Below are positions 48,142 through 57,007 of a stretch of DNA of 64,000 nucleotides, piece by piece. Below the pieces are notes generated by a model. It saw only the letters and a program-made list of their open reading frames with translations, was not told the origin of the DNA and ran no database searches. The translations under genes were made by a program, and so were the position numbers. Each line of letters begins with the position of its first letter. Position 1 is the stretch's first letter. Source of the stretch: an uncultured Xanthomonas sp. (GTDB taxonomy: Bacteria > Pseudomonadota > Gammaproteobacteria > Xanthomonadales > Xanthomonadaceae); the NCBI GenBank assembly GCA_943912265.1, contig CALTTS010000001.1, positions 186,001-250,000 of the forward strand. Reading direction: 5' to 3'.

Positions 48142-48168
48142 AAAAGGCCGCCTTCAAGGCGGCCTTTT
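48142..48168. terminator. Rho-independent terminator
   Basis: Perfect 11-bp stem AAAAGGCCGCC (48142-48152) with GGCGGCCTTTT (48158-48168), loop TTCAA, between the Tyr/Gly-rich protein gene and the convergent aminotransferase gene. Confidence 0.88.
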
Positions 48169-48216
48169 GCATGGGGTCTGTCCCATCGGCGGGGATGCCT
48201 TTGCGCGGGCGTGCGC

Positions 48217-49707
48217 TCAGGCAGCGATCTGCTGACGCGGGCCTTCGCGCAGGGCGCGGCCGACCAGGCCGACCAGCAAGTCCAGCTCCTCGTCGTCGAT
48301 GGCGAAATGCGGGGTGAAACGCAGCGAATTGGCGCCGCCGTGGATCACGTTCAGGCCGTGCCGGCGCAGCCATTCCTCGACGGAACCGGCGCCGTAGCAC
48401 TTGAACTGCGGTGCCAGCTCGCAGGAGAACAGCAGGCCGGTGCCCTGCACCTTGGTGATCAGCCCGCCCAGCTCGGCCTTCAGCGCTTCCAGCTTGCGCA
48501 CCGCCTCGGCGCCGCGCTCGCGGATGTTGGCGCGCAGCGCCGGGGTCATCAGCGCCAGCGCGGCGCAGGCCACGTCGAGCGCGCGCGGGTTGGCGGTCAT
48601 GGTGTTGCCGTACACGCCGGTGCGGTACAGGCCGGCGGCGCGCTCGCCCAGCGCCAGCACCGACAGCGGGAACTGCGCGGCGTTCAGCGCCTTGGAATAG
48701 GTTTCCATGTCCGGCGCGTCCTGGCCCTCGAAGCCGGGGTAGTCGACGATGGACAGCACGCCCTGCGCGCGCAGACCGGCCTGGATCGAATCCACCAGGA
48801 ACAGGCTGCCGTGCGCGCGGGTGAGCCGGCGCGCGGCGGCGTAGAACGCCACCGGCACCGAACGGCCCGGGTCGCCTTCGCCCATCACCGGCTCCAGGAA
48901 CAGCGCCTCGATGTGCCAGCCCTGCGCGTCGGCGTCGGCGAAGGCCTGCTCCAGCGCGGCCACGTCGTAGGGCGGGATGGCGATCAGCGAATCCTCGTCG
49001 CGGTAGCTGGCCAGATGCCTGCGGTAGTCCTTGCGCGAGGAGTCCGAATAGCGCGCCGCCGGTTCGGTGCGGCCGTGGAAGCTGCCCCTGACCACCACGC
49101 GCTTGATGGTGCGGCCGGCATGCGGCGCGCCCGGGTCGGTGGCCAGCTTGGCGTTGATGTCGGCGATGCGCCCGGCCAGGCCGACGGCCTCGGAGCCGGA
49201 GTTCAGGCACATGAATTTCGCGTAGGGGCAGCCGTCGCGGCGGTGGCCGATCTCGGCGCGCAGGGCCTGGTCGAAACGGTACTGCGACAGGCTCGGCGTC
49301 ATGATGTTGGCCATCGCCTGCGGCCTGGCCAGCGCGGCCAGCACGGTGTCCGGGGTGTGGCCGGCGCCGAGCATGCCGTAGCCGCCGGCGTCGAACAGCA
49401 GCGCGCCCTTGAGGGTGACGATCCACGGCCCGCGCGCGGTCAGCGCGACATAGGGCTGCACGCAGTCGTCCGGGTAGAAGTTGACGAAGCCGGCCTGCAT
49501 CGCGCGCACCTGTTCGGCCTCGTCCAGGTCGAGCAGCCCGGCGAAGTCGTCCCGGATGCGGGCGTACTCGGCGGCGGCGGCCGCGATGGCCTGGCCGAGG
49601 CCGGGGTGGGTGGCGGCCAGCCGTTCGAGGGAGGCATCGTCCAGGCCGGCGGTCAGGCGCGTGCCGGCATGGGCGCGCAGCGGGGCAAGCGGGGCGAGCA
49701 GGGACAT
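48217..49707 (-). CDS. class III PLP-dependent aminotransferase
   Basis: A 496-residue fold-type I aminotransferase. The core includes LLFDAGGYGMLGAGHTPDTV, the PLP-phosphate segment LNSGSEAVGLAGRIA, VVVRGSFHGRTEPAARYS, the acidic VDSIQAGLRAQG region and the Schiff-base lysine in METYSKALNAAQFPLS. The unusual N-terminus (about 100 residues) and VDSIQAG instead of the common DEVQTG separate it from ordinary ornithine/acetylornithine enzymes. Substrate is unknown; lysine or another diamine is one possibility. A divergent Lrp regulator sits 120 bp upstream, pointing to amino-acid-responsive control. Confidence 0.87.
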   Translation of the reverse strand: MSLLAPLAPLRAHAGTRLTAGLDDASLERLAATHPGLGQAIAAAAAEYARIRDDFAGLLDLDEAEQVRAMQAGFVNFYPDDCVQPYVALTARGPWIVTLKGALLFDAGGYGMLGAGHTPDTVLAALARPQAMANIMTPSLSQYRFDQALRAEIGHRRDGCPYAKFMCLNSGSEAVGLAGRIADINAKLATDPGAPHAGRTIKRVVVRGSFHGRTEPAARYSDSSRKDYRRHLASYRDEDSLIAIPPYDVAALEQAFADADAQGWHIEALFLEPVMGEGDPGRSVPVAFYAAARRLTRAHGSLFLVDSIQAGLRAQGVLSIVDYPGFEGQDAPDMETYSKALNAAQFPLSVLALGERAAGLYRTGVYGNTMTANPRALDVACAALALMTPALRANIRERGAEAVRKLEALKAELGGLITKVQGTGLLFSCELAPQFKCYGAGSVEEWLRRHGLNVIHGGANSLRFTPHFAIDDEELDLLVGLVGRALREGPRQQIAA

Positions 49708-49827
49708 GCGGTTCTCCGTGGACGGTGGGCGGACGTTTTCATTATCGGGAGGCACTCGTCGGATGACAGATGCGCTTTGAGCGGAAATCGGGTTAATTTC
49801 GTCGCAACGCCAAACCATTCCGACGAA

Positions 49828-50259
49828 ATGAAGCTCACCGCTCCCGAACAGGCCCTGCTGTCGCTGCTGCGCGAGGACGCCCGTGCTTCCACCGCGCAGA
49901 TCGCGCGCCGGCTCGGCCTGTCGCGCACCACGGTGCAGAGCCGCATCGACAGGCTGGAGCGCCAGGGCGTGATCAGCGGCTACACGGTGCGGGTGCACGA
50001 CGAGGTGGAGCAGGCGCAGATCCGCGCCCACATCATGATCACCGTGCTGCCGCGGCACATGGCGGCGGTGGTCAAGGCGCTGCAGGCGCTGCCGCAGGTG
50101 CGCAGCCTGCATTCGGTCAGCGGCCCCCATGACCTGGTGGCCATCGGCGCGGCGCCGACGGTGGGTGAGATCGACGTGCTGACCGACCGCATCGGCGGCA
50201 TCGACGGGGTGGAGCGCACCACCAGCTCGATCATCCTGTCCACCAAGTTCGAGCGCTGA
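49828..50259 (+). CDS. Lrp/AsnC-family regulator of the aminotransferase
   Basis: A 143-residue regulator with an N-terminal winged HTH (LLSLLREDARASTAQIARRL, then SRTTVQSRIDRLERQGVISG) and a RAM domain (IRAHIMITVLPRHMAAVVKAL, SVSGPHDLVAIGAAPTVGEID). It is divergent from the class III aminotransferase, the standard layout for a local amino-acid-responsive regulator. The ATG at 49828 matches the family N-terminus. The 120-bp gap should hold both promoters and its operator. Confidence 0.92.
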   Translation: MKLTAPEQALLSLLREDARASTAQIARRLGLSRTTVQSRIDRLERQGVISGYTVRVHDEVEQAQIRAHIMITVLPRHMAAVVKALQALPQVRSLHSVSGPHDLVAIGAAPTVGEIDVLTDRIGGIDGVERTTSSIILSTKFER

Positions 50260-50440
50260 GGCGAGCGGCCCCGGCCTCGGCCCTGTCGCGCAAGCGTCTG
50301 CCCGCGCGCACTCGCGCAAGCGGCCAAGGCGGGTTCGGGCGCGGCAGTGACGGGGCGCACCCGGACATCCGGTGCATGCCCGGTGGCCGGCGCTCCCCGG
50401 GCGCCTACAATGGCCGGCTCTGCATCGCCGACCCGCCGTC

Positions 50441-51481
50441 TTGAAGAAGTCCGATTTCGCCTACGACCTGCCCGAGGAACTGATCGCGCAGGCGCCCCTG
50501 CCCGAGCGCTCGGCCAGCCGCCTGCTGGTGGTGCCGCCGGCGCCGGCCGCGTTCGCCGACCGCCACGTGCGCGACCTGCCCGGCTACCTGCAGCCGGGCG
50601 ACCTGCTGGTGTTCAACGACACCCGGGTGATCCCGGCGCGGCTGTTCGGGCAGAAGGAAAGCGGCGGCAAGGTGGAAATCCTGATCGAGCGGCTGCTGCC
50701 GGACAACGGCGCGCGTGCGCAGCTCGGCGCGAGCAAGCCGTCCAGGCCGGGCACCCGCATCCTGCTCGACGCCGGCGGCCGGGCCGAGGTGCTGGGCCGC
50801 GACGGCGAGTTCTACGTGCTGCGCTTCGACGTGGACGGCGCGCTGGAGGACTGGCTGGCGCATGCCGGCCGGCTGCCGCTGCCGCCGTACATCCACCGCG
50901 ACCCCGGCGCCGGCGACATCGAGCGCTACCAGACCGTGTTCGCCCGGGAGCCGGGCGCCGTGGCCGCGCCGACCGCCGGCCTGCATTTCGACGAGGCGCT
51001 GCTGGCGGCCCTGCACGCCAAGGGCATCGAAACCGGCCATGTCACCTTGCATGTCGGTGCCGGCACCTTCCAGCCGATGCGCGTGGACGACGTCAGCCAG
51101 CACCACATGCACAGCGAGTGGTGCCGGGTCGAGGCCGGGCTGGTGGAGCGCATCGCCGCCACGCGCGCGCGCGGCAACCGCGTCGTGGCGGTGGGCACCA
51201 CGGTGGCGCGTTCGCTGGAAACCGCCGCGCGCGGCGGCACGCTGGCGCCGTTTGCCGGCGAGACCGACATCTTCATCTATCCCGGCTACCGCTTCGCCGC
51301 GGTCGATGCGCTGTTCACCAACTTCCACCTGCCCGAAAGCACGCTGATGATGTTGGTGTCCGCGTTCGCCGGGAAGGACCGCATCTTCGAGGCCTACCGC
51401 CACGCCGTGGCCGAGCGCTACCGCTTCTTCAGCTATGGCGATGCGATGCTGCTGTTGCCGCAGACCGCGCCCGGCGCTTGA
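50441..51481 (+). CDS. queA: S-adenosylmethionine:tRNA ribosyltransferase-isomerase
   Basis: A 346-residue enzyme adding the cyclopentenediol ring to preQ1-tRNA in queuosine synthesis. The start is TTG at 50441, giving the family N-terminus KKSDFAYDLPEELIAQ; no ATG fits. Conserved blocks DLLVFNDTRVIPARLFG, PPYIHRDP, YQTVFAREPGAVAAPTAGLHF, HVGAGTFQPMR and FTNFHLPESTLMMLVSAF are intact. The next pathway gene, tgt, normally adjacent, is 9.2 kb away beyond a glycan operon on the other strand. Confidence 0.96.
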   Translation: MKKSDFAYDLPEELIAQAPLPERSASRLLVVPPAPAAFADRHVRDLPGYLQPGDLLVFNDTRVIPARLFGQKESGGKVEILIERLLPDNGARAQLGASKPSRPGTRILLDAGGRAEVLGRDGEFYVLRFDVDGALEDWLAHAGRLPLPPYIHRDPGAGDIERYQTVFAREPGAVAAPTAGLHFDEALLAALHAKGIETGHVTLHVGAGTFQPMRVDDVSQHHMHSEWCRVEAGLVERIAATRARGNRVVAVGTTVARSLETAARGGTLAPFAGETDIFIYPGYRFAAVDALFTNFHLPESTLMMLVSAFAGKDRIFEAYRHAVAERYRFFSYGDAMLLLPQTAPGA

Positions 51482-51650
51482 GGCCACCGCGGCGTGATCG
51501 TCGCCAGATTTGAGAGAAGCAGGCGATGCGCGGTCCGGCGGCCTTCGACCACTGCGAAAGTCACCGCAAGTACGGTCCTGCCAATGCGCCTACTCGCGTT
51601 GGCATGCCGACCATGCCCGCCGGTGCGCTGCGCGGTGGCGCGACCTCCAC

Positions 51651-51686
51651 CCGGCCGTCATCGCCCCGGAGCGGCGTGACGGCCGG
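51651..51686. terminator. inverted repeat at the end of the glycan operon
   Basis: Perfect 10-bp inverted repeat CCGGCCGTCA (51651-51660) and TGACGGCCGG (51677-51686) with a 16-nt centre that can pair further. No T tract follows. It lies 9 bp beyond the glycosyltransferase stop and could stop transcription towards queA; the rest of the 213-bp gap is featureless. Confidence 0.45.
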
Positions 51687-51694
51687 TTGCGACA

Positions 51695-54600
51695 TCAGTC
51701 GGGCATCCATTGCGAAAGCCAGAACCTCGCGTATTGCTCGTCCAGCATCCAGTCGCGGTGAATCGCTTCGCGCAGCGCGTCGCCGGCCTTGGCCGCCGCA
51801 TCCAGATCGTTCACATGCATGCGGATGGCTTCGGTCCACTCCTTGAAGCGCGGTTTCACGCGCGTGACCGGCAGGTCGCCCTGATAAGGCCGGACGTCGC
51901 TGCACACCACCGGGAAGCCGCAGGCGCCATATTCGAGCAGGCGCAGATTGCTCTTGCACTGGTTGAACGTGTTGTCTTCGAGTGGCGCGATCGCAAGGTC
52001 GAGATTCAGGCTTGCCAGGCGCCCGGGATAGTCCCCGATCGCCACCGGCTGCACGATCTCGTGCACGAAGGGCTTGAGCTTGTCCGGACACATGCCGAAG
52101 AACACCCATTCCACTTCGTCTGAAAGCGCTTCGACGACGTCGGCGATCAGTTCCAGATCGCCGCGATGGCCGGCCGCGCCGCCCCAGCCGACGCGTGGCT
52201 TGCGGCCGGTTCGCCGCTCGCCTTTCACGTCGGCCCACCAGTGCAACGGCAGATGGTTTTCCACCACGCGGATGTCCGGGTGCATGCCCTGCATCATTTC
52301 CGCCAGCCCCTGCGTCGAGACGACGAACCTGTCCACCAGCGTCAAGGATTTGCGCATGGTCTTCAGGATGTCCTTCGGCAAGGTGCCATGGTGTGCGCTC
52401 TTGCGTGGCACCTGCGGCAGGTAGTCGTCCAGTTCGGCGACCTTGAAGCATTTGTTGAATCGGGCGACACGCTTCTGCAGCTTGATCTGGTCTTCGGTCA
52501 TCTGGCGCTGGAGTACCAGCGTGTCCGGCGAAGCTCGTTCCATTTCGACGGGCGAGAGGTAGTGATGGCAGACATCGGCCGTGGCCAGCCCGAAATCGCG
52601 CATGGCGGCAGCGGGCTGGATGATCCGGTAATGGCCGCAGCCGGCCTGGTCTGCCGCAAAGGCCACGGCAACCGGCAGCGGGCGCCAGGTCAGCGGGTTC
52701 CACGCCACGGGTGGGTTGGTTTCGACCTGAAAGGCCGGGCCATTCAATGTCAGGTTGTCGTTGTAGGCCGGGTCATGGGCGGCAACAGGCAGCCATTTGT
52801 CGTAGAAGGCATCCTGCTCGCCGAGAAAGCGCAGGGCCTTTTTCTCCATGACGGCCTTGTCCTCGCGGGCCTGGCTGACGCTGCCCTCGTGCAGAAGCAC
52901 GGCATGCGGCGTCCACACCACCAGATAACCCGCGGTGCGGATTTTCAGGCACAGGTCGACGTCGTTGTAGGACACTTTGAAGACCTCTTCGTCGAGGCCC
53001 CCGACTTCTTCGTACAACGACTTGCGCACCATCAGGCACGCGCCAGTGACGGCGCTGTAGTCCTGATCCACTTGCAAGCGATACATGTAGCCGGGAGCAT
53101 CCGGCGACTCGCCGATGAAGGGGTGTTCGGCCGGGCCGCGCAATCCGAGAACCACGCCCGCATGCTGGATCTTGCCATCCGGATACAGCAGCTTCGCGCC
53201 CACGGCACCGACTTCGGGGCGCTGGGCATGATTGAGCATGGCATCGAGCCAGTCCTCTCGCAGGATGGCCGTGTCGTTGTTGAGCAGTACCAGATACTCG
53301 CCGCGCGCATGCTGCGCGGCGAGGTTGTTCATCGCCGAATAATTGAATGGTTGCGGATAGCGGATCACCCGCAGTTGCGGGTTGCCCATCGCCTCCAGCC
53401 CGTCCAGCCACGTGCAGGCGTCTTCCTCGGTGCTGCCGTTGTCGACGATCAGCACCTCGTAATTCTTGTATGCGGTCTTTTCGATCAGAGTGTCGATGCA
53501 GCGCAGCAGCAGGCGAAACTGGTTCTTGGTCGGGATGATGATCGAGACGCCCGGCGTGGCCCGGTGTCCGTAGTGGATTCGGTAGCAGCCGGGCAGCGTG
53601 GACTCGATGCGGGCTTCCTCGTAGCCGCGATGGTGCAGATGGCGAAGGATCGACTCCTGCTCCGACGGCTTGCTTGCAATCTGTTGCGGCGGCGTGATCA
53701 GCAGCGGCTCGTGGACATGGCCAAAGCCTTCGATGCCGCCGGCATCGATCAGGCGCAGCAACAGGTCGAATTCGGCCGCATCGGCACAAGCCGGGTCGAA
53801 ACCGCCCGCCTCGAGGAAGGCCTCGCGCCGGAACAGCCAATGCCGCGCCATGCCCGACGGCATCGACAGCAGCAGGTCAAGGTTGAAGTCCGGACGCAGC
53901 AGCGCTGACAGGTTGCCTTCGTCGTCGCGCATCAATTCGTCGGTGCAGATGGCGCGCAGATCCGGAGCATCGATGACGGTCAACAACGCCGAGGCAAGCC
54001 CGGCGGAGGTGAACTCGTCGCCGGCATCCACGATGAGAAACCAGTCGCCATCGCCCCGCTGCATGAATGTCCCGATGGCGGAAGCTTGCGATTCTGCCGT
54101 TTGTGCATCGAAGAAGACCGCCTGGCCTGCCATGCCCGAGTCGGCGGGATCACATCCATCGCCCAATACGACGACGAGGTCCGGCCTAGAAAACGACGGC
54201 AGGGCGCTCAAGCTGTCCAGCGTGCGGATCACGTTTGCCGAAACGTCTGATCGAGCCATGTCGCAGCGGATGAACACGATGAGCCCGACGTGCGAGCTTT
54301 GGTCGAAGCGCGCCTGAATCCATGCAGCCTGATCGGTGGAGAAGCGGTGCGACGAGGACCACTGATCGAGTCGCGGAACCTCGGGTGCCGTGGCCATGGA
54401 TGTTTCCTGGGCACGCATGTTGGCGGCCAGGTCCAACAGCTGCCTGTCCAGCGGTGTGCATTTCCATGCAGTCTTGCCTTCGTCCAGACGGATTTTCCCG
54501 GCATCGGACTCGAGTGCGGCATACGTGGCTTCGAGCGTATTGGCGAAGGTGGTGTCGGAATGGCCGTTGCGGACATAGGCCTGGCCGAACGCTGCCCGCC

Positions 54601-55819
54601 AAGCCCGGTACTCGCGGTCGGCAATCAGGCGGTCCAGGAATGCGGCATAGATTTCGGTAGAGGAGGCTGTTACCGCCGAGCGCGGAACCGTTCCCAGCCA
54701 TGGCAGGAAACCGCTGCTGCGCCAGTCGGGCAGGCAAAAACTGAGGATGGGCAGGCCGGTGGCGGCAGCTTCGATCAATGCAGTAGGCGAACTGAACGGG
54801 GCCGAATCCACGTAGATGTCGGCGGCGTGATAGCAGGCGAGCAATTCGCTTTCGAACAACGCGCCCCCCAAGTGGACGCGTCCCGGATACTGTTCCGCGA
54901 GCTGGTTCCATGCCGGAGATGCGGTGGCACCCACGGCCAGCAGATGGGTGCCGGGATGACGGGCGAGTGCCGGAGCCACCAGGCTGGCGAGGCTGATGCC
55001 GTCTATCGGCCAGAATTTGTAGGCTGAGCCACAAGACAGGATCAGCGTGGCATCGTCCGGGATGCCGTGTTCGCTGCGGACGCGATTGCCGTGCGGTGCC
55101 TTCGCCAGCCGTTCCAGATCGAGCGGCAGAGGAATCCATGCGATGGCTTCGGCCGGGATGCCCCGGCGCTCTTCATTCACATGGGAATCCATGCTGATCA
55201 CTTTGTCGGCGATGCCCGCACCCAGCCAGAAAGTGTGCGAAGCATGGTCCAGCGTCAATACAGGAGGGGACGGGGACAATGCCGGGATTGCTATGCAAGG
55301 CAGTGGGTCATCCGGGTGGGTCAGCAGGATGACCACGTCGTGTCCGGCCAGCACGTCACGCAGCGCGGCGGCTTTCCCAAGCCAGCCATCTCCCGTGATC
55401 ATGGCGACATCGACTTCGCCGGCGGCTTGCATGGCGCCGATCTGTTCCGGGATGGCAACGCCCTGTTGCTGCGTGAGCACGATGGTGTGCCGGGAGTTCC
55501 TGTCGAGCTGCGCCCAGCGCCACAGTATCCGGCTGTGCCCGCCGGCGGGAAATGCCCGCGTGGCTACCAGCGCGACCTTTCGTTGTCCTTCCGTGTTGCG
55601 TGGGAAAGAAGCGGCCGGCCGCAATGCCGTGGCGAGGCCTGCCAGTGCCCGTTCCAGCCGGGGGGACGCGAATATCCCGCAATGCCTGAGCCACGCGCGA
55701 TTGGCTGCATGCTGGGCTGCCGATGCGGCAAGTTCATGTTCGCCGCGCGCGCTCAAAACCTCGATGCGGTCGAGCATCTGTTCGAAGGCGGCGTGTGCCT
55801 CTTGGATTTGATCGATCAC
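51695..55819 (-). CDS. multidomain glycosyltransferase (GT-B + GT2-like + GT2 + GT-B)
   Basis: A 1374-residue cytosolic protein with four glycosyltransferase-like modules. Residues about 80-440 form a GT-B fold ending in SSPTALIEAAATGLPILSF. About 510-740 is a GT2-like region (LVVVLGDG, WFLIVDAGDEF). About 755-1020 is a full GT2 domain (GVSIIIPTKNQ, VLIVDNGSTEEDA, VLLNNDTAI). About 1040-1374 is a second GT-B module ending LLEYGACGFPVVCSDVRPY. Such proteins build O-antigen, flagellin or surface glycans by adding several sugars. No membrane segment is seen. It is last in a five-gene operon and overlaps the aminotransferase stop as ATGA. Confidence 0.88.
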   Translation of the reverse strand: MIDQIQEAHAAFEQMLDRIEVLSARGEHELAASAAQHAANRAWLRHCGIFASPRLERALAGLATALRPAASFPRNTEGQRKVALVATRAFPAGGHSRILWRWAQLDRNSRHTIVLTQQQGVAIPEQIGAMQAAGEVDVAMITGDGWLGKAAALRDVLAGHDVVILLTHPDDPLPCIAIPALSPSPPVLTLDHASHTFWLGAGIADKVISMDSHVNEERRGIPAEAIAWIPLPLDLERLAKAPHGNRVRSEHGIPDDATLILSCGSAYKFWPIDGISLASLVAPALARHPGTHLLAVGATASPAWNQLAEQYPGRVHLGGALFESELLACYHAADIYVDSAPFSSPTALIEAAATGLPILSFCLPDWRSSGFLPWLGTVPRSAVTASSTEIYAAFLDRLIADREYRAWRAAFGQAYVRNGHSDTTFANTLEATYAALESDAGKIRLDEGKTAWKCTPLDRQLLDLAANMRAQETSMATAPEVPRLDQWSSSHRFSTDQAAWIQARFDQSSHVGLIVFIRCDMARSDVSANVIRTLDSLSALPSFSRPDLVVVLGDGCDPADSGMAGQAVFFDAQTAESQASAIGTFMQRGDGDWFLIVDAGDEFTSAGLASALLTVIDAPDLRAICTDELMRDDEGNLSALLRPDFNLDLLLSMPSGMARHWLFRREAFLEAGGFDPACADAAEFDLLLRLIDAGGIEGFGHVHEPLLITPPQQIASKPSEQESILRHLHHRGYEEARIESTLPGCYRIHYGHRATPGVSIIIPTKNQFRLLLRCIDTLIEKTAYKNYEVLIVDNGSTEEDACTWLDGLEAMGNPQLRVIRYPQPFNYSAMNNLAAQHARGEYLVLLNNDTAILREDWLDAMLNHAQRPEVGAVGAKLLYPDGKIQHAGVVLGLRGPAEHPFIGESPDAPGYMYRLQVDQDYSAVTGACLMVRKSLYEEVGGLDEEVFKVSYNDVDLCLKIRTAGYLVVWTPHAVLLHEGSVSQAREDKAVMEKKALRFLGEQDAFYDKWLPVAAHDPAYNDNLTLNGPAFQVETNPPVAWNPLTWRPLPVAVAFAADQAGCGHYRIIQPAAAMRDFGLATADVCHHYLSPVEMERASPDTLVLQRQMTEDQIKLQKRVARFNKCFKVAELDDYLPQVPRKSAHHGTLPKDILKTMRKSLTLVDRFVVSTQGLAEMMQGMHPDIRVVENHLPLHWWADVKGERRTGRKPRVGWGGAAGHRGDLELIADVVEALSDEVEWVFFGMCPDKLKPFVHEIVQPVAIGDYPGRLASLNLDLAIAPLEDNTFNQCKSNLRLLEYGACGFPVVCSDVRPYQGDLPVTRVKPRFKEWTEAIRMHVNDLDAAAKAGDALREAIHRDWMLDEQYARFWLSQWMPD

Positions 55820-56997
55820 GCGATGGCTTCCACTGCAATGCGGGGGAGTGAATTGGCGGAGGTGCGGTAGAACTCGCCGATGGCCATGCAGGTCGCGCCG
55901 ACATCCTCATGGCTCATGCTCGAATGCATGGGCAGGCGCAACAGGCGGGAGGCGACGTCGAGGGTGACCGGGAGCGGCCCGCTGCTACGCCCATACTTCA
56001 TGCCTGCGGGAGAGGTGTGCAGCGGAATGTAGTGGAACACTGCGGAAATGCCTTGTCCCCGAAGATGCGATATCAGGTTGGAACGTTCCGCAGGTGAAGA
56101 GCAGAACATGTAGAAAATATGCCCGTTGGTGTCTTGACGTGCGGCATCTGGCAGGCGGATGAGGCCGGCCGCCTGCAGCGGGGCAAGCGTCTGCAGATAC
56201 TTGTGATAAAGCCCGCGTCGATGTGCGTTGATGCGCTTGGCCTGCTCGAGTTGGGCAAACAAAAATGCGGCAGTGATTTCATTGGGAAGAAAGGAAGAGC
56301 CGATATCCACCCATGTGTACTTGTCCACCTGGCCTTGCAGGAATGCCTTGCGATTCGTCCCTTTCTGCCAGATCACTTCGGCGCGTTCGATCAATTTGGG
56401 GTCGTTGATCAGCAAGGCGCCGCCTTCACCACAGATGACATTCTTGGTCTCGTGGAAACTGAGGCAACCCATGTCGCCGATGGTGCCGAGAGCATTGCCC
56501 TTGTCTTCGGCCAGGATCGCCTGGGCGGCATCTTCGATCAGGCGCAGGCCATGCTTGCGGGCGATGGCCTTGAGTGCATCCATGTCGCAGGAAACGCCGG
56601 CATAGTGGACGACGACGATCGCTTTGGTGCGGGGTGTGATTGCCTCTTCCACCAGCCGTTCGTCGATGTTGAGCGTGTCCGGGCGGATGTCCGTGAATAC
56701 CGGCGTGGCCCCGCGCAGCACGAAGGCATTGGCCGTCGACACGAACGTGAAGGACGGCATGATGACTTCATCGCCCGGGCCGATGTCCGCCAGGATGGCG
56801 CTCATCTCGAGCGCGCTGGTGCACGAAGTTGTCAGCAGGGCCTTGCGACAGGCGAGGTTCTGTTCCAGCCACGCCTGGCATTTGGCGGTGAATTCGCCAT
56901 CTCCCGCAATCGTCCCGCTCATTACCGACTGGGCGATGTAGAACAATTCCTTGCCGCTGATGAAGGGTTTGCCGAAAGGGATGGCATGGGGTTTCAT
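55816..56997 (-). CDS. DegT/DnrJ-family sugar aminotransferase (WecE-like)
   Basis: A 393-residue PLP enzyme of the DegT/DnrJ/EryC1/StrS family, closest in appearance to WecE/RffA (dTDP-4-amino-4,6-dideoxygalactose transaminase). The PLP lysine lies in SFHETKNVICGEGGAL, with LLTTSCTSALEMSAIL, PSFTFVSTANAFVLRG and VVVHYAGVSCDMD as expected. It would make a nucleotide-linked amino sugar used by the coupled glycosyltransferase. No matching nucleotide-sugar dehydratase is in the operon, so the substrate must be supplied elsewhere. Confidence 0.9.
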   Translation of the reverse strand: MKPHAIPFGKPFISGKELFYIAQSVMSGTIAGDGEFTAKCQAWLEQNLACRKALLTTSCTSALEMSAILADIGPGDEVIMPSFTFVSTANAFVLRGATPVFTDIRPDTLNIDERLVEEAITPRTKAIVVVHYAGVSCDMDALKAIARKHGLRLIEDAAQAILAEDKGNALGTIGDMGCLSFHETKNVICGEGGALLINDPKLIERAEVIWQKGTNRKAFLQGQVDKYTWVDIGSSFLPNEITAAFLFAQLEQAKRINAHRRGLYHKYLQTLAPLQAAGLIRLPDAARQDTNGHIFYMFCSSPAERSNLISHLRGQGISAVFHYIPLHTSPAGMKYGRSSGPLPVTLDVASRLLRLPMHSSMSHEDVGATCMAIGEFYRTSANSLPRIAVEAIA

Positions 56998-57007
56998 CGG
57001 TTCGTGC

